Source of the DNA: Aquatica leii
Taxonomy: Eukaryota; Arthropoda; Insecta; Coleoptera; Lampyridae
Direction: 5' to 3'
DNA length: 64,000 nt
Assembly (NCBI GenBank): GCA_035610365.1
Contig: CM069432.1
Coordinates: 80,418,520 to 80,482,519 of the forward strand
Position 1 is the first letter of the stretch, and each line of letters opens with the position of its first letter. Position numbers and translations under genes: made by a program. Shown piece by piece: positions 10,661 to 23,823 of the stretch. Below the pieces are notes generated by a model. That model saw only the letters and a program-made list of their open reading frames with translations. It ran no database searches and was not told the DNA's origin.

Positions 10661-13600
10661 AGGTAAATTTCTTGCAAAAGTTGTAATAACGTTGTAATAC
10701 TAATTTATTGTTTTAGTTTATAAAAATTAAATTTTACAATCATTGTAACGATTTTTAATAAACAATATAATTGCTATTTTGAAAATCGTTTTTATTTTTC
10801 TGTAGATAAACTTCAAGTTTGTTATTATTTTTTATTTGTCATTGAAAATAAAGAAATTTGATTTTTGTAGAAAAATAGTTTATGTATGAATGAAGTAAAT
10901 TTATGATAACATTACTATAAAGTATTACAGAACGTAAATTGAAGTAGAGTAATAAAGAATAAAATTTTAGAAAGCACTTTTTTTAATATTCAATAAAATA
11001 TCATTTCTATACCTTTTTATTGATCTAATAAAAAAACTAATTTTACTACTGTATAGGCAACCAACAATACAGATATGCATATGCGCGTGCATTTTGATTA
11101 TTCGTGGATGTAAATCTGACTTGGTATATGTCCGCCCATTTTTTTAGTGGGAAGCACTTACTATCTATTCAGAAAGTCTGGTATAACAACATAATTAACT
11201 TTACTTTATTTAATCGGACATTCGAGTTTTAGTATGTAGAATTTTATTTAATTAATAAAGCAAGTTAATATAAGCAAAGGAATAATATAAAATCAAGCTA
11301 CATTTAAAATGAGTTTGCCACCCGCAAAAGAAGACGTTAAAAATTAACACAAATAGAAAACGGCGAAGGTTTAGATCAGGCCCGATACATATAGCAACCT
11401 TCCAGTAAATAATGAAAATATTTCTACTATAATGTGATGGCCGTCTGAACGACGTGCAGACATTTCATTGGACGCGCTGTAAAAAAAAATCATGATTTAC
11501 ACTTATGTATTAGCATTAAGTTAGATATCTTTCAGTGAATACTACAATCAACAGTTTAGTTATGTTTATAATTTTAAAAATAAAACCAAAAGATTAATTG
11601 CAGTTCCAGTTCAATAAATTTATGTTAAATAAATGTTGGTTCTGATTTTAGTAAAAGTAGTGCGATTCAGGTTCCTAAAACAGTAGAAGTTTATATTTTA
11701 AAAAAATTTTAAAGAATATTTTTTGTGTTTAATACCACTATAATACTATATCTGACACAAATAGCAGATAAAACGTAAGAAAACAATTAGTGTCGATGCT
11801 GAGTTGAACTATAAAAGTCTTTTACAATTTTTTAACGTAGTTTAAAAAAGTGCTTCTACTACACATTTAAGTTACTTATAAACCTTAAACTAGAATAAAA
11901 AATATAAATATTTTTATATACATAATGCTAGCTAGCGTAATTATATCTTGTTTTTAACGTGTTACAAACTTTAAAACTTAAAGTTAACGTCACAAAAAGC
12001 TGTATGCTGTTACATTAAAATTCATTATGTATATGACAATATTAAACAATGAATCAATAAATGTAAAGGTACAATTTATAGACAGTGAAACGTCACGTTT
12101 GTTTACAAAAAAGAAGGAAACATTTACAAAGAGCCTCTACAGTTAAACCTGATTTCTTTTCAGTGTCACGTAAATTGAAATTTTTGTACAATATTTAAAA
12201 ATACTTGACAAAATGTTTCTGTAGAGAATAATTCATGTTGTTTGAATATTCAGTAACTGCTTGACAATGTTATTTAGTTTTTTTTATTTATTCATTGCAT
12301 ACAAACCTTTTTTAATACAAATAAATTAATTTAAAAACATGTTTAAACGTGTACGTCAATAATTTAAGTTTTATCTTTATAAATAATATAATATAATTAA
12401 TAAAATTGCTTGAGATTATTTTTTGTACCTACAAAACACAACAATAAAAATATAAACAACAAAAAAATTTCTTTATGTTAGCAGTTTAAAAATAATTAAA
12501 TTTCTAAGAGTCTGATATAGCAGCTGCTACTTTTGATTGTATATTTACCATTATTTCAAATTTAGATCTTTATAGAAAGTTTCTTAAATATTAAAGTAAA
12601 CAAATTAATAAGAAACACATTTTCTTTTACTGTGTTGATACACCACTCAAATAAGTATAATAAAAAAACAAGTTAATTAAACTTTAGTTTATAATATTAT
12701 TTTAGACTGCTTCAAAAATTTCATTACACAACTTTTATCAAAATTAGAGGTATACACAAAAAAATTATTAAAGATTGCATCAAAACGTTTTAAACCAATT
12801 TATTTTAAGAGTCTAAATTGTTTTGCGAGGTAGAAAAATTAACATTAAATACAGAAGTAAATAAATACTGACTTACTCAATATTATTTCAAACTTTGATT
12901 ATACAAAATATAATTATTTGGTTGATATTTATTTGCAATTAAAGAAACAGCATTAGAACCTAATAATAATATTTGTGAAAAAAAATATTTAAACGTCAAT
13001 TTCTGTACTCAAAGTTTAAACTAAAACAATGCTGTCCAACAGTACGTTAAATTTCATTTTGTATAATACAATTTTGATAAATAACATTTTACTTTACAAA
13101 TTAAATATTTTTTTAAACAAACAAAAAAAAATTAAACAAGAACAGGTTTTAAATTAGTTAATATCAATTTGCGATTTTATTACAGGGCACAAAATTATGC
13201 AAACTAGTTTTAATTGGAATCGTTAAGGCCAGGCTGTGGTTGGTAATATTTTAGTGAAGCAAACAAATGTGTGAATAAATGCTTACAGCAAAATGGGTAG
13301 ATGTACAAGGTGGCAGTAAATCCCTATTTTCCGCTGAAAGAATTATATCGGGTAATAATTTACTGAACCCTAATCTTACTACGAGACAAAAATATACTCG
13401 CAAAACAATTTTAAACATGTTTAATCGTATTTTGGAGCTTTTATATTACTTACATGTTAGGTATAGTTAGTAACCACAAGACAACTTTAAATAAATAAAA
13501 ATATTTGATATTATCTGTACTAATCTCTAATTCCCAAGATACATTTCAAAACAATCAATTTTAAGTAAAAATAATATATTAAATTTACGTCAAAATTAGA

Positions 13601-14174
13601 AAAATCTATGTTTTCTTTATTTAAATTTTAGAGAATAATAACAAATCAATTGTTGATAATTTTTTCTGTTCTTATAAAAATAAAATCGATACCGGTGATT
13701 TGCTTAGTAGGCAAAATATTTTTATGTAATTGGTTAACAACATTGCAACAACAAATGGAAATGCTTATCATCTTGTGAGCATCTCACAAACTACTCTTTA
13801 AAAAAACTATACACGTATAGATGTATGTATGTAATTAATAACATTTTTTAATAGTAATTTGTAAAATACTAAAAAGATAGAAATGTTGTTAACATAATTA
13901 TTATATTATAACATTTTGCATACCGATTTTAGCTTCACTTTTGTATATACAACAATATTTGACTTAACAATCTATACCCTGTTTAATAATTATTTTTAAT
14001 AATAACTACGAGGAGCGTGATCCATTTATCGCGCTTAATTACTGAAATTCTATTGGTCAAATTGCAGCCTTTTTTTATACAGCCGCAAATGCTGTTGTTT
14101 GTTTACTACGCCATTTTACTTTTGTATCGTCGTGTAACTTTGGTGCTAATTTTGCGTTTTAAACTTCTGCGATT
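10661..14174. other. Long AT-rich stretch without recognised genes
   Basis: About 3.5 kb of very AT-rich DNA. The only open frame over 60 codons is 13279-13470 (63 codons). It resembles no family I know and has no promoter or splice context I can support. The patch 13170-13300 is slightly less AT-rich. The segment 14000-14170 may hold the 5' flank of the next transposase. Confidence 0.5.
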
Positions 14175-14610
14175 TTGTATTTAAGTAAAAAAATTCTTCT
14201 GAGAACTAAGAATTCTGTATTACGATATTTGGTTATGGATTACGCACAACCGAGTCATAGTGGCGTGGTTAAACCGCCACCAAAAAAGCGAAAACGATTA
14301 GACTTAGACTACTTGTCTGTCGCAAAAAAGCAGTGCATCTTAAAAATGTTCAAGCAAATTCTGAATGAAGACGCAAATACCAAAACTGTTGTTATTCTAT
14401 ATAAAATTTCCGAAAGAGCAGGTATATTTTGTTGATGATAGAAATTGAAGGTTCTAACTTGTAGATTTTTTGTAGGCATTGTAAAATCAACTGTGTATAG
14501 TGTTTCAAAAGAATAGAAAAGTATAAGAATTGTTGCAAGTTCTCAACATTGTGGTACCCGACCTGCAGTCCTCCAACTACTTGGCGAGACAGTTGAAAAC
14601 AATATTTTAT
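14175..14610 (+). pseudogene. N-terminal part of a second DDE_3-like transposase, with a short intron
   Basis: From about 14235 the frame reads MDYAQPSHSG, then KKRKRLDLDYLSVAKKQCIL and KTVVILYKISERAG, a basic, helical N-terminus like that of the transposase at 7860-9251. A 54-bp GT-AG intron (14422-14475, ending ttttttgtag) separates this from GIVKSTVYSVSKE, the recognition helix of the helix-turn-helix. Splicing restores Gly across the junction (phase 1), which supports the intron call. A stop follows at KE*. The rest of the gene is missing here; a matching C-terminal end reappears at 15570-15745. Confidence 0.7.
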
Positions 14611-15039
14611 TATGTACACTGTGTCCAATTAAATCCGAACCATATTGGAAACTTTTTATTCTTAGTTTTATGAAAAAAAGTTATTGTTTATAAATGCTGC
14701 ATGGTCTAAAACATGAAATACAACTTATCCGATATCAAATTTTTTAAGCCGTATACAAGATTTGTCAATAAATACGAGTTTTATTCAATAGTAAAATATC
14801 TTTATTTTTCAGAATATTGACAATTGTTATTTAAAAAAATTGATCATAATAGAAAACTGTTGTCAGATATCCAATATTGATCATCTTTCATGAAAAAGTA
14901 ATTGTTGTTATTTTTGTTTTCTCTGTATTAGCATTGGTAATTTACCAATAAACAATTAATCTATGATGCTAAGGCAAAATTTGTATATTAGCAATTTGCT
15001 GATGTACTAACGAGAAACGTCAAATCGCTAGTTAGATTT

Positions 15040-15480
15040 TATAAAATAGAAGAAATGGCGGCTCTGTTAAGTTGTGAGGAGAAAATTGAAATAGTTTTTA
15101 TTGCGTGAGATAAATATAAGACTCATCGAGAAGCAACAGCTATTTATAATAACAAACATCCGAATAGAAATATTCAGCATTCGACAATTACAAAAATTGT
15201 AAATTAATTTAAGACGTCTAGAAGTGTTCAAAATAATTTCAATAAAAAACGCCAGAAGCGGGTTGCCAGCGAGAACACGGAATTAAAAGTGATGCTATCT
15301 GTAGTAGAACATTCTAATATGTATGTATATTGAGGAAAACAATATCTTTGATCCGAAATGAGGTAACTAGAGGTATAATGGCAAATATTTTAAAAAGTAA
15401 CAAACATGATCCAAACAAAATGCACCGTACCATAGTCGAAAAGTATTTAACCAGACATGGTTCGGTTTGAGCTTTTACAA
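15040..15480 (+). pseudogene. DUF4817-type (IS630/mariner-like) transposase N-terminal fragment
   Basis: The frame from about 15055 reads MAALLSCEEKIEIVF, then a stop, KYKTHREATAIYNNKHPNR and HSTITKIVN*F, followed by NFNKKRQKRVASENTELKV. This is the first helix-turn-helix of the insect DUF4817 transposase family. The second part (GIMANILKSNKHDPNKMHRT, near 15375-15425) matches the RILK-NKYHPYKM region before the catalytic domain. No catalytic residues remain. It sits between the N- and C-terminal pieces of a different transposase, so a nested insertion is likely. Confidence 0.72.
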
Positions 15481-15569
15481 CTAATTCGTAAACACTAGTA
15501 TCAACAAATTGTTTACAATTGTTGAAATGGCAAAGAAAATTAACAAAATAGTGTTACGACTGTGGCAGT

Positions 15570-15745
15570 ATCAGTAAAAAATCTTTTAGGAGAAGCTTTT
15601 TCTAATGTGTCCAGTACAAATTAGAAAAATTGTGTAGAACATGTCATTAAAGAAGAAAAGATGTGCAAGTTAGATGGAATAGTCGATAATTTAATAGATC
15701 AACTAATAATATCTATTAATAATGATAGTGATACGACTTAAAGTC
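15570..15745 (+). pseudogene. C-terminal tail of DDE_3-like transposase
   Basis: The frame reads NLLGEAFSNVS, a stop, then HVIKEEKMCKLDGIVDNLID and IISINNDSDTT, ending with a natural-looking stop. This acidic tail is typical of the transposases at 7860-9251 and 14175-14610, and probably belongs to the latter copy. Confidence 0.6.
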
Positions 15746-18700
15746 CCAAAACTGACATTGAGTAAATTGCATGTTACTATGATGAATTGGCAGCGTTATA
15801 GCAATTTAATATCAACTCTAGTTACCACAAATATTTTTTTTAGGCGTACATGTCGTTATTAAAATTATAGAAGCCTACTTTCTTCACACTTCGTAGTGGA
15901 GATCTTCAAAGCCCGGAGAGACGTGCTGAATATAGTACAATCATACTGTTTATTAACATAATAAAAACCTACCTAAGGTTTAGTATATTTTAGGTAAAGC
16001 TCGTATCATTTCTGACCGAATGCCTTCGTCTTTAACTGCACGCTGCTTAATAGAATCACATTGGTATTGAGATGTTTGATAACAATAACCATATGATAAC
16101 AATATTCAAAATTCATAAAAAATGTTTATTTGTTAGAAATCAGTAAATACATACTGCGTGTATGTGATTAACAGGTTGTTAGTTAAGAAAATGAAATCAT
16201 AACATCAATACAAGCAAAAAATGTTAAAATAGAAAACTTTTATAAAACGTTTAAAAAAACTAAAATTTTAAATAGTTTGTTGGCACCATTAATAAAAAGA
16301 AATAAAAATAACGTTATAATGTTAATTCACTGTTCCAAGAAAAACACAATTCTTCTCAAAAGTTTGCTGACACTAAAAATAAATACAGAATAACCTTATC
16401 ACATAATACGTAGTAGATTTAAGTTGTGATTTCAAAAACGCATATGCGTTTTAAGTTAATTCTCAAAAATAACGTGTTTACAGATATTTAAATAAAGATT
16501 ATACACTAGTGAAAATACTTGAATAAATAAAAAACATTGCAAAAATCAAGCTAAATATGCAAAACAACTATTTTTAAGGTGCAATATAAAATTTTTTACT
16601 CAAAAAAAAGCGCATGGTAAAAATTTGACTACAAAATGCGCACAAAATGGCTTTTTACTCATACAACCAAACCTGATAACATAAATCAAAATTATGATTA
16701 CTATAAACGGTGTATTTTCTATGTAGTAACATTTGTCCGGCCCGTTCTTTAATAAGGTGATAACATTACCGGAGTAATAAAATTATCCGTGATTCCTATA
16801 AGCAGCGTGCACTGTAATAGTAATCTGTTTCTATATAAAGCTAACTCATTGACTAACTATAATGTATATAAACAAGGGTTTCAGTGACATTTTATAATTT
16901 TCTTAAATTTTCTTGATTTCTTTGCAATTCTCAGTTATGTGATCGATCTTTAAAGCTACTTGACATTTTAAGCATACATGTTTTGACTTTTTTTTAAGTA
17001 TCTACTTGTCTCTAGTGGGTTAAGTATGTGTGACTAACTCTTAAGTAAGTTAAAATGACTGTTTAACTTGCTTGTTTGATTAGTCATTAAAATTCACAAA
17101 ATTATTTTATTTCAACAAAATGAATACTTTTATTATAAAATATATTTTATTGCTTTTAACTGTCATAAATTCTATTGTTTTTTAAACTCGAGTGAAACGA
17201 GCTAGCCAAAACAAAACAAAAATGAATGAATAAATAACACTGCAAAGACAAAATTAAAAACAAGTATTTTTTGGGTACCCTGATTACATTTTTTTCTTTA
17301 AACAAACGTATTGTAAAAATTCACCTAAAAATTAATGCAGAATATATTATTGTTTATGTATAGAAACAAACTTCAGAAGAAAGTTGATAACATAAAGCGA
17401 TATTATGACTATTAACAATGCTTTTTATGTAGTAGCATACGTTCGGTCCGTTTTTAATAGCATTGACCACATTCATTATTGCATTTCAATGTTTCGTTAT
17501 AAATTGGTTTTTCTTATGAAAGTTACTACAGCTGGTTTGAAACAGTCAATTCTCTTGAAGTGAAATATTATTTCTAGGGCTTGTTAGATGATGTTTAAAA
17601 CAACTTTTCTATATTGTATATGCGTGAGTATCTTTGAACGCATATTTGTTTGTTGTATTTTGTATAGGACTTTACAACAATATTAATAACAGCTGTCTTG
17701 TAGACATCATTTAACAACAGTATTATTTCTGGTTGCAAGGATAAGCGTCTTTTGCTATTGAACTTTGATTTGTTTTGACACGATCCAACATGATTTTGAC
17801 TTTTAAAAACTTTCCGATAAATAAAAATAAAAAAATGTTATCAAATCAAAGAAAATTTCTATTGCACTTCTTGGTTGTGTAGATAGTTTTCAAACCTCAT
17901 ATTTGTTTATTTTACAAAATTTATTCGCCTAGCAGGTGGATCAGTGTTAATGTAAAATTTTTATACCTAGTGCTTTGTCTATTTACATTTTTTCTGTCTT
18001 TTTTTTTATTATTTATTCAGTTCATCATTGGTTTTCTAATAGCCCATTATTAGAAAATAGCTATAATTATTTTTTTATATTTTTTAGACATTATAGCTTC
18101 GCTAAAGTTTGTATCTATTGAGAAAACAGTTCCGTGTCTCTCGGTTAATTGTTTTTATTTTCAACTAATTTCTTATTAATATTGTTTACTAATTTTATTT
18201 TTTTTTCAGATTCAGATTTCAGATTTTTATATTGACAAATATTGATCTAGGTCTTGTTGAAGTTTTTTTTTAAAAGATTTCAATTGTTGGTTTAAGTTTC
18301 TTTGCTTCTCGTTGTAAAAGTTTTAGTTTAAATATTATATACTTACATCAAAAAGTGATGAATTAGTCAACACATATTTTTAATATCACTACTTACTTGT
18401 ACTATGCTAATTGTAGTGTCAATGACTTTTCTGATTGTTTTTGTAACATAAGTGTTTTTCATACGATAAACCTACATTAGTTAGTATTGGACCAGTTATA
18501 ACATTTTTTGTGTTGATGATTGTTTTGGTTGGTTGTAGAGAGGACACTGTAAGACTAGTAGATCAGTAGTAGTACATATTTATCTTTACCATGAGATGTC
18601 TAAATTAAACTTGTATTTTCGTATTGTTTTGGATTTTTGTAAATACAAAACTGTAGACGAGTTTTACGATTTATACCATGGTTTTAACTGTTTTTGAAAC

Positions 18701-20699
18701 TGACCGGAGGTTTTTCAGTTTATTGTGTGATGTTTTAGTGTTGTCCTTAATATGGTAGTTTTTTGTTTTACATGTGCATTTCCAAATTAAAAAAAAATAA
18801 ATCTTTGGTATTTTTAGACAGAAATGAATGTTTTTGATTAAAATTATTTCAATGAAAAGCATGAATTTTATAAACATAAACTTACTGTTTTTATTTGTTA
18901 CTGGAGCAGTTGGTTACTATTATAAATTGTAAAAAAGTTCATAAGCGTGTAAGATATGTCTACAATTTGCATATAAATACAAGTTACTAAAAATAACAAT
19001 ACATTTATATGTTTTATTATTATTTATAACACTTGCAGAATTTAGTTAGATGATTGATTGACTTATTTTTTATTAAATTTATGTACTTATTTGGACTAAC
19101 AAATCTGCTTATTCAATTAACACGTTGCCATTTAAATATTTTGTAAGTAATAAGTTAAACAATTAAAAAAGTTAAACAACTGCTTGTTTCTTTTTCAATG
19201 TGTAACTTTAAACTTACATTGTGCACATTTTATTTAACAACAAAAATCATAACTATTCTAGTCTTATTGTACTACTAATTCAATGATGGGCATTTACACG
19301 TATAAAATAATTTTCTACACGTACCTATACGTAGAAAATGGGTTAAAATAAGCGCCATTTTTAAAAACCCAACCTGGCAAAAGCTGTTGAAGTTAGAATT
19401 TTACATTTGCCGATTAAAAGTAACCTAATTCCTATTGCAATTTCTTCTATTAATTTGGTTCTAGCGTTGTAGTAATAATTACAAGTTTTATGTATTAAGT
19501 ACTGTAGACCGAGTAGCAATATTTAAGTCTTTACTGAAGTCAAAGCAAAACACCCACAAAGATTAAACATTTGTTCAATAATTATCAAGGAAATGTAAAA
19601 AAACTTTTCTTTTCAGCAAGAACCTTTTTTTATTTTAAGGTTAAGTTGGTTCAACAATTTCTATCCATATATTAATGAAAATAGTGATTGATGTAAAAAT
19701 ACAGGTTTATATTCTTATAATTTAATTTTACCATATTCTAATTGTAAACATTATTATTTAATTTTTTTCTATATCCACATTTGAATAAACTAAAACCATT
19801 AAAGCAAAGTTTGTGTGTACTGAGCAGATTCTTTACTTTTAAATAGTTTTAGTAATGACAAACTTGCCGAGTTTAAAAAAAAATGAATTTGATATCTTGC
19901 GTTTATTTATTTATTATATTTTCTATTTTATTATTGTCAAATAAAACTAATTACGAATAACATGGTGCGATCGAGAGAAAATAGAGTAACAGTATGTCCA
20001 TAGCATGATATGGAATATTGCTTAACTAACATTATAAATACGGCTTTTCACATTTCAATTGTAAAGATTCCAATTGTTTTAAATCACCAGTTTTTTCGTC
20101 AGACTATACCAACACTTATCAACTTTTCACAATTGGCAAATGTAGGTTTACTTTAAATATGTATCTGATTGTTAATTACGTTACTTTCTCAGAGTTATAT
20201 CATTCCATTCTATTAAAAGTTTGCGTTTATTATTATAACAACCCCAATTTGAATATATACTTTCGTGAAGTTTCATCTTTTTTGATGTAGGTGATTTTGT
20301 TTTATTTTTTTTCACCAATAGCTTGATTATAGGTATATAACTTGGTTACGAACAGTATACATTTTGTGTGCAAACCTTCTTAAACTACTATGGTAAGGAT
20401 CTAATTCAATTTTGTTGACCAGTTCGACACTTTTTTGCAGCGTGAGTATTCGGTAACATCAGATTCTTTTAATAATCCACAGAATTCCCTTTTGAAGCAA
20501 CAGTTCAAAAGCTGTTTCAGCTGGATATATCCACTCACTAGCTACAATTTATTTACAAGAAGGAACGATGACGTTTTGAATGTTTCATGCTTTAAAACAA
20601 ACATGTTTTTAAGTTCTGCTTAAAACTACAATACAAAATATTCATGTAAAGTAATACTGTTTTTACTGTAAACATAATAAGTAACTTATTCTGTGCTAT
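15746..20699. other. Long AT-rich stretch; one diverged direct repeat pair
   Basis: No gene recognised in about 5 kb. Bases 16671-16756 and 17383-17460 are diverged direct repeats (shared gataacataa, tatgtagtag/aac and gtccg blocks) about 710 bp apart. They could be remains of LTRs or of a segmental duplication. An open frame at 20435-20623 (62 codons) has no recognisable similarity. Confidence 0.5.
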
Positions 20700-20704
20700 A
20701 AATC
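20700..20704. repeat. Target-site duplication of Copia element, left copy
   Basis: The 5 bases aaatc directly precede TGACAGG of the LTR. They are identical to 24031-24035 at the other end. Confidence 0.85.
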
Positions 20705-20899
20705 TGACAGGAATTGAGTGATTGAGTTCTTAAAACGCAATATGTAAAATATATTTAACTAAGTATAGGAATACAGAAAACACGTTTAATCAATGTGACG
20801 GACTACTGTGTTTAATAAAACTGATTTCGCTAGCTTAAGTCATTAGCTTACGAAAATAGCTTTGAGCGCATGTCGATATATTATTACATATTTGTCACA
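20705..20899 (-). repeat. 3' LTR of Copia element
   Basis: 195 bp, TG...CA ends. It aligns over its whole length with 23824-24030, differing by substitutions and by indels such as the missing ctaacctacg block and changes near ctgatttcgc. The divergence (roughly 10% by eye) suggests an old insertion. Confidence 0.93.
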
Positions 20900-20907
20900 C
20901 TCCTCCT
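20900..20907 (-). other. Polypurine tract of Copia element
   Basis: ctcctcct on the plus strand, so aggaggag on the element strand, directly against the 3' LTR. Confidence 0.8.
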
Positions 20908-20977
20908 ATCGATACGTGCTCAATGCACAATACGCAAATATAAAAAAGATACAAGGCATACATATATGTTAAAAGCT

Positions 20978-21350
20978 AACTTAATTTAATCCTAACATTT
21001 CTATGCATTGATTATTGTGCTTACACCTCGTTAAAGCTTTTGTAAAAATATCGGCGGGCATGCAATTCGTTTGTAAATAGTGAATAATAATCTCATTACT
21101 TTCCAGCAAATCTCTCACAACATAACTAATGTCAATGTGTTTACTATGCTTATGAAACACTGCATTCTTAGCTAGTTCTATCGCACTTTGATTATCACGA
21201 AACACTTTAATTGGAGTTCTCATGGATTCGTCGAAACCCTTCACTTCACACGAAATTTCTGCAAGTGCGGCATATTCCGCCTCCATTGTAGATAATGCCA
21301 CCGATGTTTGTTTTTTTGCATTTGCAACTGACAGGACCACCAGCTAAAGT
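20978..21350 (-). pseudogene. pol: Copia RNase H domain
   Basis: The frame contains KKQTSVALSTMEAEYAALAE (second acidic residue), VFRDNQSAIELAKN (third acidic residue) and KHIDISYVVRDLLE, where the usual His after KHIDI-Y is replaced by Val. PADIFTKAL then precedes the end. The upstream part of the domain, between 21350 and 21396, is out of frame. The product would have been the RNase H that removes the RNA template during reverse transcription. Confidence 0.92.
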
Positions 21351-21395
21351 TAATAAGTTGCCTGAGCATGATCTTCGGTCGTCGACATCACCTGT

Positions 21396-22217
21396 TCAAT
21401 CTGAGTCTGCATTCTGCAGTCTAAGGCACTCCGTATCTTTTACATAGGTAATACCGAAATGCAATGTCGTTTTTAAATCTTCTAATACACGTTTAGCAAT
21501 GAACCAATGTTCTTTACCGGGGTTAGCACAAAAACGACTGAGTGTGCTGACCGCAAAAACAATATCTGGGCGTGTCCCATTTGCCAAATAAATTAATCCT
21601 CCGACTAGCTCCCTATACGGCTTATTTTTTATTTTAGATTTCTCATCTTTTGTTGTCGGACACATTTCTTTTGTAACTTTCGAATTTGATTCAATTGGCG
21701 TTGACACTGATTTTGCGTCCTCCATATTAAATGTTCTTATTACATCTTCCGTTTGTTTCTTTTGTGAAATGTGGATTTTTTTGGTTGCCGTTTCTCGCTT
21801 CACATGTATTCCGAGAATACTGCTAATTGGGTCTACCACGTCAAATGTTGGTTTCAACTTCGATTTGACTAATTCCAAATTTTCCAATTTCTTTAATGCC
21901 AGAATCATATCGTCAACGTAGATGATAATTATTCAATCATTGCCTTCGCCAATCACATAAACACATGGGTCTGCCGCTGTAAGTCTGCCACCACTTTTTG
22001 TAATGTAGTTATCTATTTTTTTATACCATTTACTATCTGACTGTTTTAGTCCATACAGTGGTTTTAATAATTTGCAAACTGTGTTTTCTTGAACAACTGG
22101 AATATATGCTTCCATGTAAACTTCGTCGTACAGTTCCCCTTGTACATAAGCTAAAATCACCAATTTGTTTGTTAAGATTTTTTTATGTTTTGGTCGTGGT
22201 TCCTTCTTCATGGCGGT
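21396..22217 (-). pseudogene. pol: Copia reverse transcriptase
   Basis: In element order, 22211-21933 holds the first motifs (LAYVQGELYDEVYME, KLLKPLYGLKQSDSKWYK). A TGA stop near 21930 lies directly before the catalytic IIIYVDD box, and the frame then runs 21908-21396 with GIHVKRE, VSTPIESNS, KPYRELVGGLIYLANGTRPD and STLSRFCANPG, the classical Copia RT C-terminus. The polymerase aspartates are present. One in-frame stop and the lost upstream portion (before LAYVQGELYDE) inactivate it. Confidence 0.94.
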
Positions 22218-22274
22218 TAGTCACTTTTATTATAACCGTTCAATGTTTCTGACACAGATTTAGGATTTGGTTGT

Positions 22275-22793
22275 TTAGTACAGTTGTCTATCAATTCTTT
22301 CTTTTTCTAGGAACTTCTTGAACTCTTTGAACAAGTACTCCAATCCATTGTCAATGCGGAGTCTTTTAATCTGCTTACCAGTTTGCTTTTTAACACGGCG
22401 TTTATCATTTTTAAAAGCATTCAAGACCTCAGATCTATTGCGGAGCATAACCGTTTCCGGGTACCTAGTGCAATCATCGATAAATTTCGCACAGACTTTG
22501 CAATTTATTTTACTTATTTCTGTAAAATCCATTCCGTAAACCATACTGTTATTTTTCATTTTATCTAAATCAGCAATGTTTAAATGTCCGTATCTTTGAT
22601 GCCATTTCAGTAGTTTTTCGTCGCTCGCATGTTGTGTAATCGAAGCACATTCTTTGTTTTCGTTAATAACATAAATTTGGCCACCTTTTATCGCTGTAAA
22701 GACCACTGACCCGTCTGGCCTATTAATTTCTGCCTTATATTTTTTAAATATAACCGTGTACCCGTTATTTGTAATACTCGACACCGATAACAA
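22275..22793 (-). pseudogene. pol: Copia GAG-pre-integrase and truncated integrase
   Basis: The segment begins within the region after protease, has the zinc-binding pattern WHQRYGHLN...CKVC, then jumps to FIDDCTRY (first catalytic Asp) and LRIDNGLEYL (second catalytic Asp). About 50-70 residues between CKVC and FIDD are missing, and nothing after ERIDRQLY, including the catalytic Glu, remains in this frame. This deletion explains much of the short length of the element. Confidence 0.9.
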
Positions 22794-22899
22794 ATTCTTT
22801 CGGAGTTCTGGAACACATAATACGTCTTTTAATTCAATACGATTTGTTTTGTGACTAACATTTACATTTAAATTTATTTTACCGCTGTCTATTAAATTA

Positions 22900-23300
22900 A
22901 TGTACTAATCTAAAGCAGTAAATACCTTAGACGCGTCACTTTCATTTAAATTTATGAATTTAGTCTTATCATTACACATGTGTTTTTTCGATCACGAATC
23001 TAGGCACCAAACGTTCGATCTTGAAACTTGATCCGCGTTACACGCAATAACAATCTTCGCGTCATTTGAATTAATAAATTCTTTGTTCTTGGTTTTCTGT
23101 TTACAATCGCGACTGAAATATCCGTATTGATTACTACAATTATAGCACTTACCACTGAATCTTCGCACTTTTTGTTTATTTTTCGAATCAATATGTTGCG
23201 GATGCTTTGAAAATTGAGTTTTTTTCAATAATGCGTCGTTCTTCACATTACGGTCATTTTGTCTAGCTTCTTCTTTGAGCACTTTCACTTTCAAAGGTTT
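22900..23300 (-). pseudogene. gag-pol: Copia nucleocapsid zinc knuckle and protease start
   Basis: The frame 23294-22992 is Lys-rich and has CYNCSNQYGYFSRDC, a CCHC knuckle in which His is replaced by Tyr and one residue is inserted. It ends in VWCLDS, the start of the protease active-site region (usually W-LDSGAS). A stop follows, so the protease is broken at its catalytic motif. Confidence 0.85.
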
Positions 23301-23738
23301 AAGGTTCGGTATTTTATCACGTGATCCTATACGCTAAGGCTCTCAATTTCCGCCGGCAATGATCCCAATAACATAATTGATAACAATTCGTCAGGAACTT
23401 TAATTCCTGCTTCCTGAAGCCGTTCTACCTTTTGCGTAAATTCTCTTACGTACTGCGTCATCGACGTATTCGATTTCTTTTCCATTCGCAGTTTTTAGCT
23501 TTTCCCTGGCTTCACTTGACGTAATGCATTTCTTGGTATAATTTAATTGGTTGTATGAGATACTTAAGTGGATTAAGGCCAAAGCCTTTGAGTCCTTCTG
23601 TGTCCAATTTCTTTAAGGTGCCATCTACGTAATGCCATAGATCGTTGTACACTAGTACACTTTTCATTTGCACCTTACACAAGTCTAATTATTATCATTT
23701 AATTTTTCAATGTTTGCAAAACCAGGTGCGGTTGCCAT
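23300..23738 (-). pseudogene. gag: Copia gag (UBN2-type)
   Basis: An ATG at 23738 (read downwards) opens MATAPGFANIEKLNDNN, a usual Copia gag start. It is followed by frame breaks, then VLVYNDLWHYVDGT, NQLNYTKKCITSSEAREKL and KRIYAKGRT in other frames. This is the capsid part of gag. At least two frameshifts and one stop. Confidence 0.85.
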
Positions 23739-23808
23739 CTTTTTCTTTGTTGTATTTGTATTAAACTTCAATTCACAAAAAACGCGAATTTAACAATCAC
23801 CGAAGCCA

Positions 23809-23823
23809 CCTGGGTCCATAACC
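23809..23823 (-). other. Primer-binding site (initiator tRNA-Met type)
   Basis: On the element strand the LTR is followed directly by ggttatggacccag. This complements the anticodon arm of eukaryotic initiator tRNA-Met (one mismatch to the usual ggttatgggcccag), the half-tRNA primer known for Drosophila copia. Confidence 0.85.

Noticed and set aside
13279-13470. 63-codon open frame as a gene
   Set aside because: No similarity, no context.
14620-15480. Shared ccgaaccat word as terminal inverted repeat of the DUF4817 fragment
   Set aside because: Only nine matching bases; flanks do not align.
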